Source: Bacteroidota bacterium
GTDB lineage: Bacteria > Bacteroidota > Bacteroidia > NS11-12g > UBA955
NCBI GenBank assembly: GCA_025354385.1
Contig: JANXMZ010000009.1
Coordinates: forward strand, 1-64,000
Direction: 5' to 3'
DNA: 64,000 bases
Shown here in pieces: positions 45,270 through 54,800 of this stretch (its first letter is position 1; every line of letters begins with the position of its first letter). Both the position numbers and the translations under genes were made by a program. Below the pieces are notes generated by a model. The model had not been told where the DNA came from, did not search any database, and saw only the letters and a list, made by a program, of their open reading frames with translations.

Positions 45270-46229
45270 ATGATAAAAATATTAGCCAATGATGGTATTG
45301 ATGCTTCTGCAAAAACAGCTTTAGAAGCCAAAGGTTTTTCTATTGATACCAATAAAGTTGACCAAGCAGAATTGCCTTCAAGAATAAATGATTATGACGT
45401 GTTACTCGTTAGAAGCGCGACAAAAGTTACAAAAGAAGTAATGGATTCAGCCCCAAATTTAAAATTAGTGGGCAGAGCTGGAGTGGGTTTAGATAATATT
45501 GACACAACTTATGCTAAAGAAAAAGGAATAGCAGTTGTAAATACACCCGCTGCAAGTAGCACAAGTGTTGCTGAGTTGGTGTTTGCGCATCTTTTTTCTG
45601 TATGTCGTTTGTTACAATATACTAACAGAGAAATGCCAATCAATGGAATAACTAATTTCAATGATTTGAAAAAAACAGCGTCTGCTGGAATAGAATTGAA
45701 AGGTAAAACATTTGGATTAATTGGCTTTGGTAGAATAGGTAGAGAAGCTGCTCGAATGGCTTTTGGCTTAGGGATGAACGTGGTTGCTTTCGATCCAATG
45801 ATTGCTGAGGCTGAAGTTGAAATTACATTTCATACTGATGCTCAAATTCCTACAATCAAAAAAATGATCAAAACAATTTCTAAAGAAGCGGTATTGCAAC
45901 AATCAGACTTTGTTAGCCTACATATTCCTGGTAGTCAAGGATATGTAATAGCCGCAGAAGAACTAAAATTAATGAAGAAAGGTGCTGGGTTAATTAATTG
46001 CGCGCGTGGTGGAGTTGTTTCAGAAAGTGATTTAATTGATGCTCTAAACAGCGGCCATATTGCCTATGCAGGAACAGATGTTTTTGAAAAAGAACCACCT
46101 GTGAACGATGCCATATTAAAAATGAGAAATGTTTCCTTATCTCCACATATTGGTGCCAGCACAGCCGAAGCTCAAAAAAGAATTGGAGATGAAATGGCAG
46201 AGCAAATCATTAATTTCTTTAATAAATAA
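45270..46229 (+). CDS. serA: D-3-phosphoglycerate dehydrogenase (short form)
   Basis: This 319-aa NAD-dependent enzyme oxidises 3-phosphoglycerate, the first step of serine synthesis. It has the NAD-binding GLIGFGRIGREAARMA, NCARGGVVSESDL and SPHIGASTAEAQ. It lacks the C-terminal ACT domain of long SerA forms. serC lies 10 nt upstream and the DUF1015 gene 6 nt downstream. Confidence 0.95.
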   Translation: MIKILANDGIDASAKTALEAKGFSIDTNKVDQAELPSRINDYDVLLVRSATKVTKEVMDSAPNLKLVGRAGVGLDNIDTTYAKEKGIAVVNTPAASSTSVAELVFAHLFSVCRLLQYTNREMPINGITNFNDLKKTASAGIELKGKTFGLIGFGRIGREAARMAFGLGMNVVAFDPMIAEAEVEITFHTDAQIPTIKKMIKTISKEAVLQQSDFVSLHIPGSQGYVIAAEELKLMKKGAGLINCARGGVVSESDLIDALNSGHIAYAGTDVFEKEPPVNDAILKMRNVSLSPHIGASTAEAQKRIGDEMAEQIINFFNK

Positions 46230-46235
46230 TTACTA

Positions 46236-47444
46236 TTGCCAGAAATATATCCTTTTAAAGCTCTTTTACCTGCGCCGGGACTTGAACTACAAGTTTCCGC
46301 AAATACGCATGTAGATGATAAAAAAAGACAGATAGAGATTATTCATAATAATCCCAATTCCTATTTGCAAGTCGTAAAGCCTTATCTCAAGTTCAACGAA
46401 GATAAAGATCCTGAAAAGCATTTCCCTTTCTCAAAAATAGCCATAGAAAAACTCATAGCCGAAAAGGTAATGATTCGGGAAGAAAAAGATTCACTGTATG
46501 TATACAATCAAGTAAATAATGAAAATGGGCAACAATATTTAGGGCTTATTTGCAATGTTTCTGCTCAAGATTATTATGAAGATAAAATAAAGGTTCATGA
46601 AAATACTTTAACTGAAAAAGAGAATCAATTGATTTCGCATATTAAAATGTGCGGTGCAATTGGCGAACCAGTCCTTTTAACGCATTTCTATAATTCAGAT
46701 ATAGAAGATTTATTAAATTTTACCATTCATAATCAAATTCCCAATATCGAATTTACTGACGAAGTCAATAGAAAACATTTGATTTATAAAGTGCAAGATT
46801 TTAAAGGGATTGAAGCATTTAAATCCGCATACAAACAACTAAAGGATTTTTATATTGCAGATGGTCATCATAGAAGTGCTGCTTCTGCTGGATATTATAA
46901 AAAGGAAGGTATTACGAATGGACATTATTTAGCTTTTTTAGTACCTGCCAATCATTTGCATATTGATAGTTTTTATAGAGCGTATAAATCAAATAGAGAA
47001 TTTGATAGCAATAATTTTTTGGAAAAATTATCGGAGTTTTTTGAAATAAAAAAAGTCATTGGTCCATTTGCACCAACAGGGGCAAGAGAATTTGGCCTTT
47101 GCCTAAAGAATAATTGGTATACATTAAAATACACAGGTAAAATTGATGATTCCAATGCCGTTAATCTTTTAGACGTTTCGATACTAGAAACAAATGTATT
47201 TAAGGTTATTTTAGATATTCATGATACTAAAACGGACCAACAATTAGCCTATATTAAAGGCAATACAGAAATTAGCATAATTGATAAAGAAGTTAATGCT
47301 GGTCTTTATGACTTGGTGTTTACTGTATACCCATGTATGATTGAAGAAGTATTTAATATTGCAGACCAAGGATTGATTATGCCGCCTAAATCGACCTATA
47401 TTGAACCAAAATTAAGAACTGGACTAACGGTCCAAATTGTCTGA
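46236..47444 (+). CDS. DUF1015-family protein
   Basis: This 402-aa protein starts at TTG 46236 and reads MPEIYPFKALLPAPGLELQVSANTHV, the usual start of DUF1015 members. It has DFYIADGHHRSAASAGYYKKEG, a conserved segment with paired histidines. The serC-serA-DUF1015 order is a recurring arrangement in Bacteroidota; members elsewhere have been linked to serine kinase activity, but function here is inferred. Confidence 0.88.
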   Translation: MPEIYPFKALLPAPGLELQVSANTHVDDKKRQIEIIHNNPNSYLQVVKPYLKFNEDKDPEKHFPFSKIAIEKLIAEKVMIREEKDSLYVYNQVNNENGQQYLGLICNVSAQDYYEDKIKVHENTLTEKENQLISHIKMCGAIGEPVLLTHFYNSDIEDLLNFTIHNQIPNIEFTDEVNRKHLIYKVQDFKGIEAFKSAYKQLKDFYIADGHHRSAASAGYYKKEGITNGHYLAFLVPANHLHIDSFYRAYKSNREFDSNNFLEKLSEFFEIKKVIGPFAPTGAREFGLCLKNNWYTLKYTGKIDDSNAVNLLDVSILETNVFKVILDIHDTKTDQQLAYIKGNTEISIIDKEVNAGLYDLVFTVYPCMIEEVFNIADQGLIMPPKSTYIEPKLRTGLTVQIV

Positions 47445-47483
47445 TTTTTAAACTTTTATAATCTGTTTTTTATTTTTATCTCA

Positions 47484-47520
47484 CTAGTATTTTGATACTA
47501 GGTATTTTATACTATGTTTG
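47484..47520 (+). promoter_or_regulatory. Promoter with an overlapping palindrome
   Basis: TTTG (47491-47494), 18 nt, TATGTTTG (47513-47520): a full -33/-7 promoter. The -33 sits in the loop of a perfect palindrome CTAGTAT-tttg-ATACTAG (47484-47501). A protein bound there would cover the -33 element. Confidence 0.7.
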
Positions 47521-47535
47521 CATCAAACTAATCAT

Positions 47536-47682
47536 ATGTCAAACAATTATATAACTTCGAACTTAAGAAACCAAATCGTATTAGGTTTCATTTCTTTTAC
47601 TTTAATATTTGCGAGTAAAAACTCTTTTTATCCAACCTTGATAAATTCTACTCTTAGAAGGGGTTTAATCCCAATTCGTTAA
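47536..47682 (+). CDS. Possible 48-aa hydrophobic protein
   Basis: ATG at 47536, 15 nt after the -7 element. The product starts MSNNYITSNLRNQIVLGFIS and ends TLRRGLIPIR, with a central hydrophobic stretch and a basic C-terminus. It is the first reading frame behind a full promoter, 45 nt before the next gene. It could be a leader peptide or a small membrane protein. Coding is not proven. Confidence 0.4.
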   Translation: MSNNYITSNLRNQIVLGFISFTLIFASKNSFYPTLINSTLRRGLIPIR

Positions 47683-47726
47683 GAATTTTAGTATTGATTT
47701 AATTATAAATTTAAACATTATAATTT

Positions 47727-47987
47727 ATGAAAACGTATGTTTTTTTGATTGTGGTTGCTTTATCAGTAAGTAGCTTTAAGGAAAAGCCGAAAAGTGGTAT
47801 TAAAAATTTAACCTTGGAAGTAAAATACAATGGTATAAATAGATGGGATACACTTTTTCTTAAAAATGCTAGAAGTCCTATTTGTATTGCCGATTTCCAA
47901 AATGGAGAGACTTGTCTGATTTCTGGAAAGGATAGTGTCATAACTTGTAATGTTGAAGATTATAAGATTATTTCTATAGATAAGTAG
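47727..47987 (+). CDS. Small secreted hypothetical protein
   Basis: This 86-aa protein has a signal peptide-like start (MKTYVFLIVVALSVSSFKEK) and a short mature part that looks beta-rich with two Cys (PICIADFQNGETCLISGKD) and a third (ITCNVEDY). No family recognised. It is preceded by the 47484 promoter and the tiny ORF. Confidence 0.6.
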   Translation: MKTYVFLIVVALSVSSFKEKPKSGIKNLTLEVKYNGINRWDTLFLKNARSPICIADFQNGETCLISGKDSVITCNVEDYKIISIDK

Positions 47988-48095
47988 TTTAGAAATAAGT
48001 TTCATATTTTTATTTCTATTATTTTGTCTTGTGATGAGTGTCATAAGTCTTGAATTATTTTTCAATTATTTTATCTTGCTTTTTCTGTAACATTG

Positions 48096-48113
48096 TAAAT
48101 AAATATTTATTTA
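48096..48113. promoter_or_regulatory. AT-only 18-bp palindrome upstream of acs
   Basis: TAAATAAATATTTATTTA is a perfect palindrome 19 nt before the acs ATG. It could be a binding site for a regulator, but an AT-rich leader also makes such palindromes by chance. Confidence 0.25.
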
Positions 48114-48132
48114 TCAAAAAATTACTAATAAA

Positions 48133-50040
48133 ATGAAAAATATCCCACGTAATTATCAGGAATATCAAGACATTTATAAATTCAGTATAGAACAACCAGA
48201 ATTGTTCTGGCAAGAAATAGCAGATGATTTTAAATGGCAAAAAAAGTGGGATAAAGTTTTAGATTGGAATTTCAATGACCCTTCAGTTAAATGGTTTACG
48301 GGTGCTAAGTTGAACATTACAGAAAATTGTTTGGATAGGCACTTAGCAGATAAAGGTAACCAAGCTGCTATTATATGGGAACCTAATAACCCCAAAGAAA
48401 TCCATCGTACTTTAACTTACAAAGAACTTTATCAAAAGGTTTGTCAATTTTGTCATGTATTAAAAAATAATGGGGTGAATAAAGGAGATAGAGTTTGCAT
48501 CTACATGCCAATGGTGCCAGAACTTGTAATTGCCATATTAGCTTGTGCCAGAATAGGTGCAGTTCATTCGGTAATATTTGGTGGTTTTAGTTCACAAAGT
48601 ATTGCAGATCGAATTCAAGATGCAGGAGCAACACATATTATTACAGCTGATGGAGGATATAGGGGTGCTAAAGAAATTCCACTAAAGTTTGTTATTGATG
48701 ATGCACTTGTGCAGTGTGATACAATTAAGAAAGTAATTGTATTAAACCGAACCAGTACGCCCGTTAGCATGATTAAAGACCGAGATGTTTGGTGGGAGGA
48801 AGAGGTTCAAAAAATTGAAGCACTCGGAAATCCAGATTTTTTGGCAGAGCAGATGGATGCAGAAGATTTATTGTTTATTCTCTATACCAGTGGAAGTACT
48901 GGTAAACCTAAAGGTGTTGTTCATACTTGTGGAGGATACATGGTGTATACGGCTTATACTTTTAAAAATGTAATGCAATACAACTTTGGTGAAAAGTTTT
49001 TCTGTACTGCAGATATTGGTTGGATTACTGGTCATAGTTATATTATTTATGGGCCTTTGGCCAATGGCGCCATTTCTATGATGTACGAAGGCGTACCCAA
49101 TTTTCCAGATGCTGGCAGAATGTGGGACATAATCGATAAGTACAAAATTGATATTTTATACACTGCACCAACAGCTATAAGGTCGCTTATGGCAGCAGGA
49201 GATAAATTTTTAGTGGGCAAAGATTTGAGTTCTTTAAAAAAATTGGGAAGTGTAGGTGAGCCTATTAACGAAGAGGCTTGGAATTGGTATAACGAAAAAA
49301 TCGGGAAAGGTAAATGCCCAATTGTAGATACTTGGTGGCAAACAGAAACTGGAGGTATGATGATGTCGCCAATAGCGGGTGTTACACCTGCAAAGCCTGG
49401 ATACGCCATGTTCCCATTGCCGGGCATTCAGCCAATTTTGGTTGACGAAAAAGGAAGTGAAATTACAGGAAATAGTGTAAGTGGTAATTTATGTATTAAA
49501 TTTCCTTGGCCTGGTATGTTAAGAACTACATATGGCGACCATGAGCGTTGTAGATTAACCTATTTCTCCACTTATCATAATTTATATTTTACAGGTGATG
49601 GTTGCTTAAGAGATGCTGATGGATATTATAGGATTACTGGAAGGGTAGATGATGTTCTCAATGTTTCAGGACACAGAATAGGAACCGCAGAAGTAGAAAA
49701 TGCCATTAATAGGCATACAGGTGTGGTGGAGAGTGCCATTGTAGGTTATCCTCACGAAATTAAAGGTCAAGGTATTTATGCCTATGTCATTTGTCACACA
49801 CCACCAATAGATTCTGAATTAATGCGACAAGATATCTTGCAAACCGTATCTAGAATTATAGGGGCAGTGGCTAAGCCCGATAAAGTGCAATTTGTAAGTG
49901 GCTTACCTAAAACCAGAAGTGGTAAAATTATGAGGAGAATATTGCGCAAAATTGCGGAAGGAGATATTACCAATTTAGGTGATACATCAACACTATTAGA
50001 CCCAACAATTGTCGAAGAAATTTTAAAGAATCATTTGTAG
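48133..50040 (+). CDS. acs: Acetyl-CoA synthetase
   Basis: This 635-aa enzyme activates acetate to acetyl-CoA using ATP. It has the N-terminal ACAS domain, the AMP-binding motif YTSGSTGKPKGVVHT (about 256-270), WWQTETGGMMMSP, and the C-terminal SGKIMRRILRKI with the lysine known to be acetylated. Length is normal. An AT-only palindrome lies just upstream. It stands alone. Confidence 0.97.
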   Translation: MKNIPRNYQEYQDIYKFSIEQPELFWQEIADDFKWQKKWDKVLDWNFNDPSVKWFTGAKLNITENCLDRHLADKGNQAAIIWEPNNPKEIHRTLTYKELYQKVCQFCHVLKNNGVNKGDRVCIYMPMVPELVIAILACARIGAVHSVIFGGFSSQSIADRIQDAGATHIITADGGYRGAKEIPLKFVIDDALVQCDTIKKVIVLNRTSTPVSMIKDRDVWWEEEVQKIEALGNPDFLAEQMDAEDLLFILYTSGSTGKPKGVVHTCGGYMVYTAYTFKNVMQYNFGEKFFCTADIGWITGHSYIIYGPLANGAISMMYEGVPNFPDAGRMWDIIDKYKIDILYTAPTAIRSLMAAGDKFLVGKDLSSLKKLGSVGEPINEEAWNWYNEKIGKGKCPIVDTWWQTETGGMMMSPIAGVTPAKPGYAMFPLPGIQPILVDEKGSEITGNSVSGNLCIKFPWPGMLRTTYGDHERCRLTYFSTYHNLYFTGDGCLRDADGYYRITGRVDDVLNVSGHRIGTAEVENAINRHTGVVESAIVGYPHEIKGQGIYAYVICHTPPIDSELMRQDILQTVSRIIGAVAKPDKVQFVSGLPKTRSGKIMRRILRKIAEGDITNLGDTSTLLDPTIVEEILKNHL

Positions 50041-50173
50041 AACCATTGTTCAGATTTGCAAAAATTGGTTTTGCAACAATTTTCTTTATCTGACATGGTT
50101 CATACCTGCCAAGCCTCCATTGATCGGAGTGGATATCGTCACTTCAAATTTGACTATAATCAATCAATTCCAA

Positions 50174-50452
50174 TCAAATAATATCTATCTGATAACTATT
50201 AAAGGCCCCTGGCTCACGTACGTCCATTAAAACTTGATGTCCATTTAAATTTTCATCATAAATTATATTAACGCCACCAATTTCATGTTTTACTTTTTTG
50301 GGGTCTTCTACTTGCATTTCAGGCGCGGCCTGATTTAATATATACAAATGAGTGGCTTGGTTCATTTTAACAGATAATTTATCTCTGTCTTCGAACAATA
50401 CTTTCATAAGAAAGTAAAAATAACGGGCGCTTCTTTGGCTAACTTTATTCAT
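50174..50452 (-). CDS. Hypothetical 92-aa protein
   Basis: This small cytosolic-looking protein starts MNKVSQRSARYFYFLMKVLFEDRDKLSV. Its second half (PAPEMQ-like EDPKKVKHEIGGVNIIYDENLNGHQVLMDV) looks beta-rich and folded. No family recognised. It opposes acs. Confidence 0.55.
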   Translation of the reverse strand: MNKVSQRSARYFYFLMKVLFEDRDKLSVKMNQATHLYILNQAAPEMQVEDPKKVKHEIGGVNIIYDENLNGHQVLMDVREPGAFNSYQIDII

Positions 50453-50639
50453 ATTAAAAATTGAGTTTCGTTAAAAATCCTGGCACCAATCAATTTCACA
50501 CTTTGTGTGTTTATAGCATATAGTAAAAATACGGGAAGTCTTAATTGTTTATTTACAGGCCAAAAAACAATCAGCATACAAACATAGCAGAATAATTCAA
50601 TAATAAAAGAACTTTATTTTGAACTTTTTAAATCATTAC

Positions 50640-51308
50640 TCATTGGTTATTGAATTGACATGTCAAAATGAGATTAGATTCCTTTATAAGCAGACTGTTT
50701 TTCGACTTATTAAAACAATAGGTGTAAAAATAGTTCTCTTTATTGGTGCAACAAGCTCCTCTGTATGTATTAAGTTTTTTAAAAGAGTTGTTTTTATTAA
50801 ATTCAATCTTGGTAATAAATCCTTCAAATTGCAACATGGTATAACTACCATCTTTATTTTGAATAAATATCTCGTAACTATCATGAGAAAGATAGAGAGC
50901 TCTATAATAAATTGGGTAATGAATGAAATCCATCAGTCCATCTCCATTAATATCAAAGAAAAAGGTATTATTTAATTTGAATTTCATAGGATTGGAATTC
51001 AGATAGGTGAGACTATCACCAACAGGGTCGTAATCGGTTACAGGTGCCTCGAAATAGTAGGTGTAAAACCAATGCAGGGGGTTGTTTGCATTGCTTAATG
51101 AGTCTGGCAGCGCTTTTTTGAGTGCCATTAATTTGTCTTCATCTGAAACAGGTTTTGAAGGGAACTCAATAATTTGTCGTTTAGGTTCCTTCATTTTTTT
51201 TGCATGCTTACAAATACTGTCCTGTTCTAATTTTGAGAGTTTATCTTGAGCATGAGAGCATAAAGCTAATAAACAAAAAAAATAAATCAAGGTACATAGC
51301 CGCTTCAT
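50640..51308 (-). CDS. Secreted hypothetical protein with DINGDG calcium-loop-like motif
   Basis: The product (about 222 aa from ATG 51308; a second ATG at 51314 adds two residues) has a signal peptide MKRLCTLIYFFCLLALCSHAQ. Residues about 132-144 contain FFDINGDGLMDFIHYP, a DxDGDG-like loop as seen in FG-GAP or EF-hand-type surface proteins. Five cysteines lie in the second half, including GACCTNKENYFYTYC. Function unknown. Confidence 0.6.
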   Translation of the reverse strand: MKRLCTLIYFFCLLALCSHAQDKLSKLEQDSICKHAKKMKEPKRQIIEFPSKPVSDEDKLMALKKALPDSLSNANNPLHWFYTYYFEAPVTDYDPVGDSLTYLNSNPMKFKLNNTFFFDINGDGLMDFIHYPIYYRALYLSHDSYEIFIQNKDGSYTMLQFEGFITKIEFNKNNSFKKLNTYRGACCTNKENYFYTYCFNKSKNSLLIKESNLILTCQFNNQ

Positions 51309-51430
51309 TTGCATAAGAACAAATATAAATAATATTTTATTTCACTGAATGCATTAATAAATTGATTTTTATTCACAATAAAATAAATCAACAATAATTG
51401 ATATTTAATAGGGTATTGGCATAAACTTAT

Positions 51431-51438
51431 TAGATTTG
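51431..51438 (+). promoter_or_regulatory. -7 element of the DUF3817 gene
   Basis: TAGATTTG fits TAnnTTTG and ends only 4 nt before the ATG at 51443, implying a leaderless or near-leaderless mRNA. Confidence 0.5.
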
Positions 51439-51442
51439 TAAC

Positions 51443-51751
51443 ATGGATAAAAATCGCAGGCAATTAATAATGATAGGCCACTGGGAGGGTGTTTCCTATT
51501 TAGTATTGCTTTTAATAGCAATGCCTTTGAAGTATTTTTATAATATGCCAATGGCGGTGCGTTTAGTTGGTGGAATTCATGGTATTTTATTTGTTGCCTT
51601 TTGCTTGGTGCTTTTTCAGGCCTACAGAAAAATGCCTTTGAGTTTTAAAACCGCCTTGATAGTTTTCTTTTTATCTTTTGTACCATTTGGAACTTTCTTT
51701 ATCTATAAATTTATAGGAAATAATTATAAAGTCGACTACCTCAGTATTTAA
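51443..51751 (+). CDS. DUF3817-family membrane protein
   Basis: This 102-aa protein has three predicted membrane helices and the DUF3817 start GHWEGVSYLVLLLIAMPLKYF, with RLVGGIHGILFVAF at about 35-50 and PFGTFFIYKF at the end. The family has no known activity. Its -7 element lies right before the ATG. Confidence 0.85.
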   Translation: MDKNRRQLIMIGHWEGVSYLVLLLIAMPLKYFYNMPMAVRLVGGIHGILFVAFCLVLFQAYRKMPLSFKTALIVFFLSFVPFGTFFIYKFIGNNYKVDYLSI

Positions 51752-51845
51752 ATTCAGTCATTAAATCTTGTCTGTATTTTGTCAAATTTTGATATTAATT
51801 TGACATTGCTTATTAAAAGGGTTTAATTCGAAGGAATTGTTTTAG

Positions 51846-54800
51846 ATGGTTAAAAAAATACTTTTTATCATTTTTATTTTATTGGGAATTCATAGGTCAT
51901 TTGCACATGGTAAAATAAGTGTACCAGTGGTTGAATGTCTTGGGAATGTAACAAATTATGTTTACACACCACCCGCCGGTTTAACCCTTGCTTCCTGCAA
52001 ATGGTATTTTGGAGATGGCGGCACCTCTACCAATTTTTCTCCTACCCATATTTATGCATCTAAAGGATTTTATACCGTTATAATAGATGCTGTTTTTACC
52101 AATTCCACAAGTATAACAGATAGTTTGAAAATGGAGGTGGTAAATTTGCCAAAAGCTTTCTTTTATAGATTGCCAAAAACCGATACCTGTTTTAGTAAGA
52201 ATAAAATTTGTTATAAGGACACAAGTATACCAGCCATAGCAACACAAAAAATAACAAAACGGTTACTAGTTTGGGGAGATGGTACTTTCAATACCTCATC
52301 AACTCCACTAAAAGGGGATGTTTTATGCCATGTATATGCTGTTCCAGCAAAGTATACACTTAAACTAGAAGTGACGGATATATATGGGTGTAAGAATAGT
52401 GTCATTACAACAACTGAAATACTAGATGATATAGTGGCAGGAATTTATATGGATACAAGTTTTATTGATTGCGACAATAGGCAAATCTGTGTTAAAAATA
52501 TTTCGCAAGGGGTTAAAAGGAATCCTGCTGCTTATAAATGGCTCATTGATACCTTGGCAATTGATACTAATGCTTACTTTAATAGTAAAAAATGCATTGG
52601 ATACAATAAAACAAGAACTGGTATTGTAATGCTAGCACTCACTGCACCTTCTGGCTGTAAGGATACAGCTCGGGTTAATTTCGGTATACAATTAGATCCA
52701 TTGCCAACATTTATTGATTTATCTGACACTGTGTTTTGTTCTTCTGATGGCTCATCAAGCGCGGAAGTAAATAGGGTGGATTGGGATTTATTAAGGTGGA
52801 GTATTGACAATAGTCAATTGCCTGGACGTACGCATCAACCTCAAATAATTATTTCAGAAATTGGACCAGGTAAGCATGTGCTGTCTGCAGCCATAACAAG
52901 AGGTAATTGCAGAAAAGTGCTATCCAGAAACTTCGAAGTGCTTGGTCCTTTGGTTAACCCTTTAATTTTTGACAACAATCAATGTTTCAGTAATAGGCAA
53001 GTTTTTATGGTGGACACAACCAAATACGCAAAAGCAAAAAATATTATAATAAAATGGACCATTGAAGATCCCAATGGCGATAATTGCACAAGTAATAGAG
53101 CGAATGGGCAAAATCTATATAAAAATTGTAATTATTCAGTTGATTGGTATACCAAACACAAATATACAAGTGCCAAAGATAGTTTGAAAATAGGATTAAG
53201 ATTGACGGATACCATAACTGGTTGCACAGATTCAAGCACCGAATATCTAAGATTAAGAGATTGTCCACCCATCCTAAAATTAGATAGCGTGAAATTATGC
53301 AGAAATGATGTTTTTTTAGATGTACTTCCTAAAGCGCCAAAAAAAGTAAGTTTTAATGGTGGTAAAAATTGGGTTAAGTTTCCGGTGGTAATGGACTCCA
53401 CTTTTGCAGGTTATTATGATTTAGGAATGATATTCGAAACTTTGCAATCGCCATGGATTGAAAATTATGGAAAGGATTCCATCAAAATCCACAAAGATTC
53501 TATCTTTTATTATGACACTGTTTATAGAAAGAAATTCTTACATGTTTATCTGCCTAAAATAGATACATTCTCACTAAAAGTGTACCATTGCAAACCTATA
53601 AGGGCAACTGTTTATTTGAAAAATAAAAAGTTTGCAAAAGGGGAGCGTTTAACAGTAAATTTCTCTGATGGTATTCCTTTTGACATTACAACCTATAGTG
53701 ATACTCTCATAGATTCAGTAACACATCTCTTTAACTCAGGGGCCGTATCAGCTCAGTTGTGCAGAATTAAATTGTACAGCAAAAATGGGTGTGAATATAA
53801 AGTCACATTCGATGTCACAGAAGGTGATGTGATATCTCGTTTAAGCCAAAAAGCAGATTGCATTACCAATTCAACTTGTTTAACACCCTTTATTTATAGC
53901 TTAAACAAAAAGGTTTTTTGGAATGGCAACAATATGAATAGTAAAATTCAATGGTATTTTCAAGATACTACCATAACAGATTTTAAGGCTTGTCGTACTT
54001 TTAAAAATGGAGGATATCATAAATATGAGATTCAATTAAATTCCTTGGGATGCAAGGATACTCTGCGCGATTCAATCTTTATTCAAGATGTGAAGGCCAA
54101 TGTTTCATATCTGTCTAGAAAAGTTTATTGTTCGGAATTAAAGCAATTCTTCGATTCCTCGACATTTTTTAAAAAACCTGGTGATAGTATCAAAAGATAT
54201 GCTTGGCAGTTCGGCAATGGGGTGTATTCTAGTTTTGTAAAAAATCCACTACAAGTATTAAATACATCTCTTGATAAAATACATGTTTTTCATGCGGTAG
54301 AAACTATTTCGGGTTGCACAGATACCATAGAATATGATATACAGATTGTAGGACCTAAACCCTATTTTACCATACTCGATACGATAGGCTGTGGTTCTCT
54401 ACAGGCCGTTTTTAAAAATTTATCTAAAAATTGTAAAAGCTATATTTGGGAGTTTGGTGATCCTAATTTATCCAATTACCGAACGGATTCTGCGAAAAAT
54501 GTCAGTTTTGATTATACTCAACCTGGCCGATATTTCATACATTTGACAGGCCTAGATACCGTTTACAACGATATTTCAGGCAATACATATTATTGCAAAA
54601 CTACATTTCCAGATAAAGTATTTCAAACAGATACAAATAGGTCTGTGATGGTATTGCCATATGTTAAAGCCAATATTGCTGGTCCAGATACCATTTGTTT
54701 AGGAAGTAATTTGATTCTAAAAAGCTTGAGCGATTCTGGTTATCAATATGATTATTGGCAAATGGATGATGGCACTAATTATAACAAAGCTTCAATGAGT

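Noticed and set aside
47711..48240. Minus-strand ORFs over the small secreted protein and acs start
   Set aside because: They are shadows of the plus-strand genes with no own promoter.
50619..50975. 118-aa plus-strand ORF opposite the 50640 gene
   Set aside because: It lies opposite a gene with a signal peptide and has no motif of its own.
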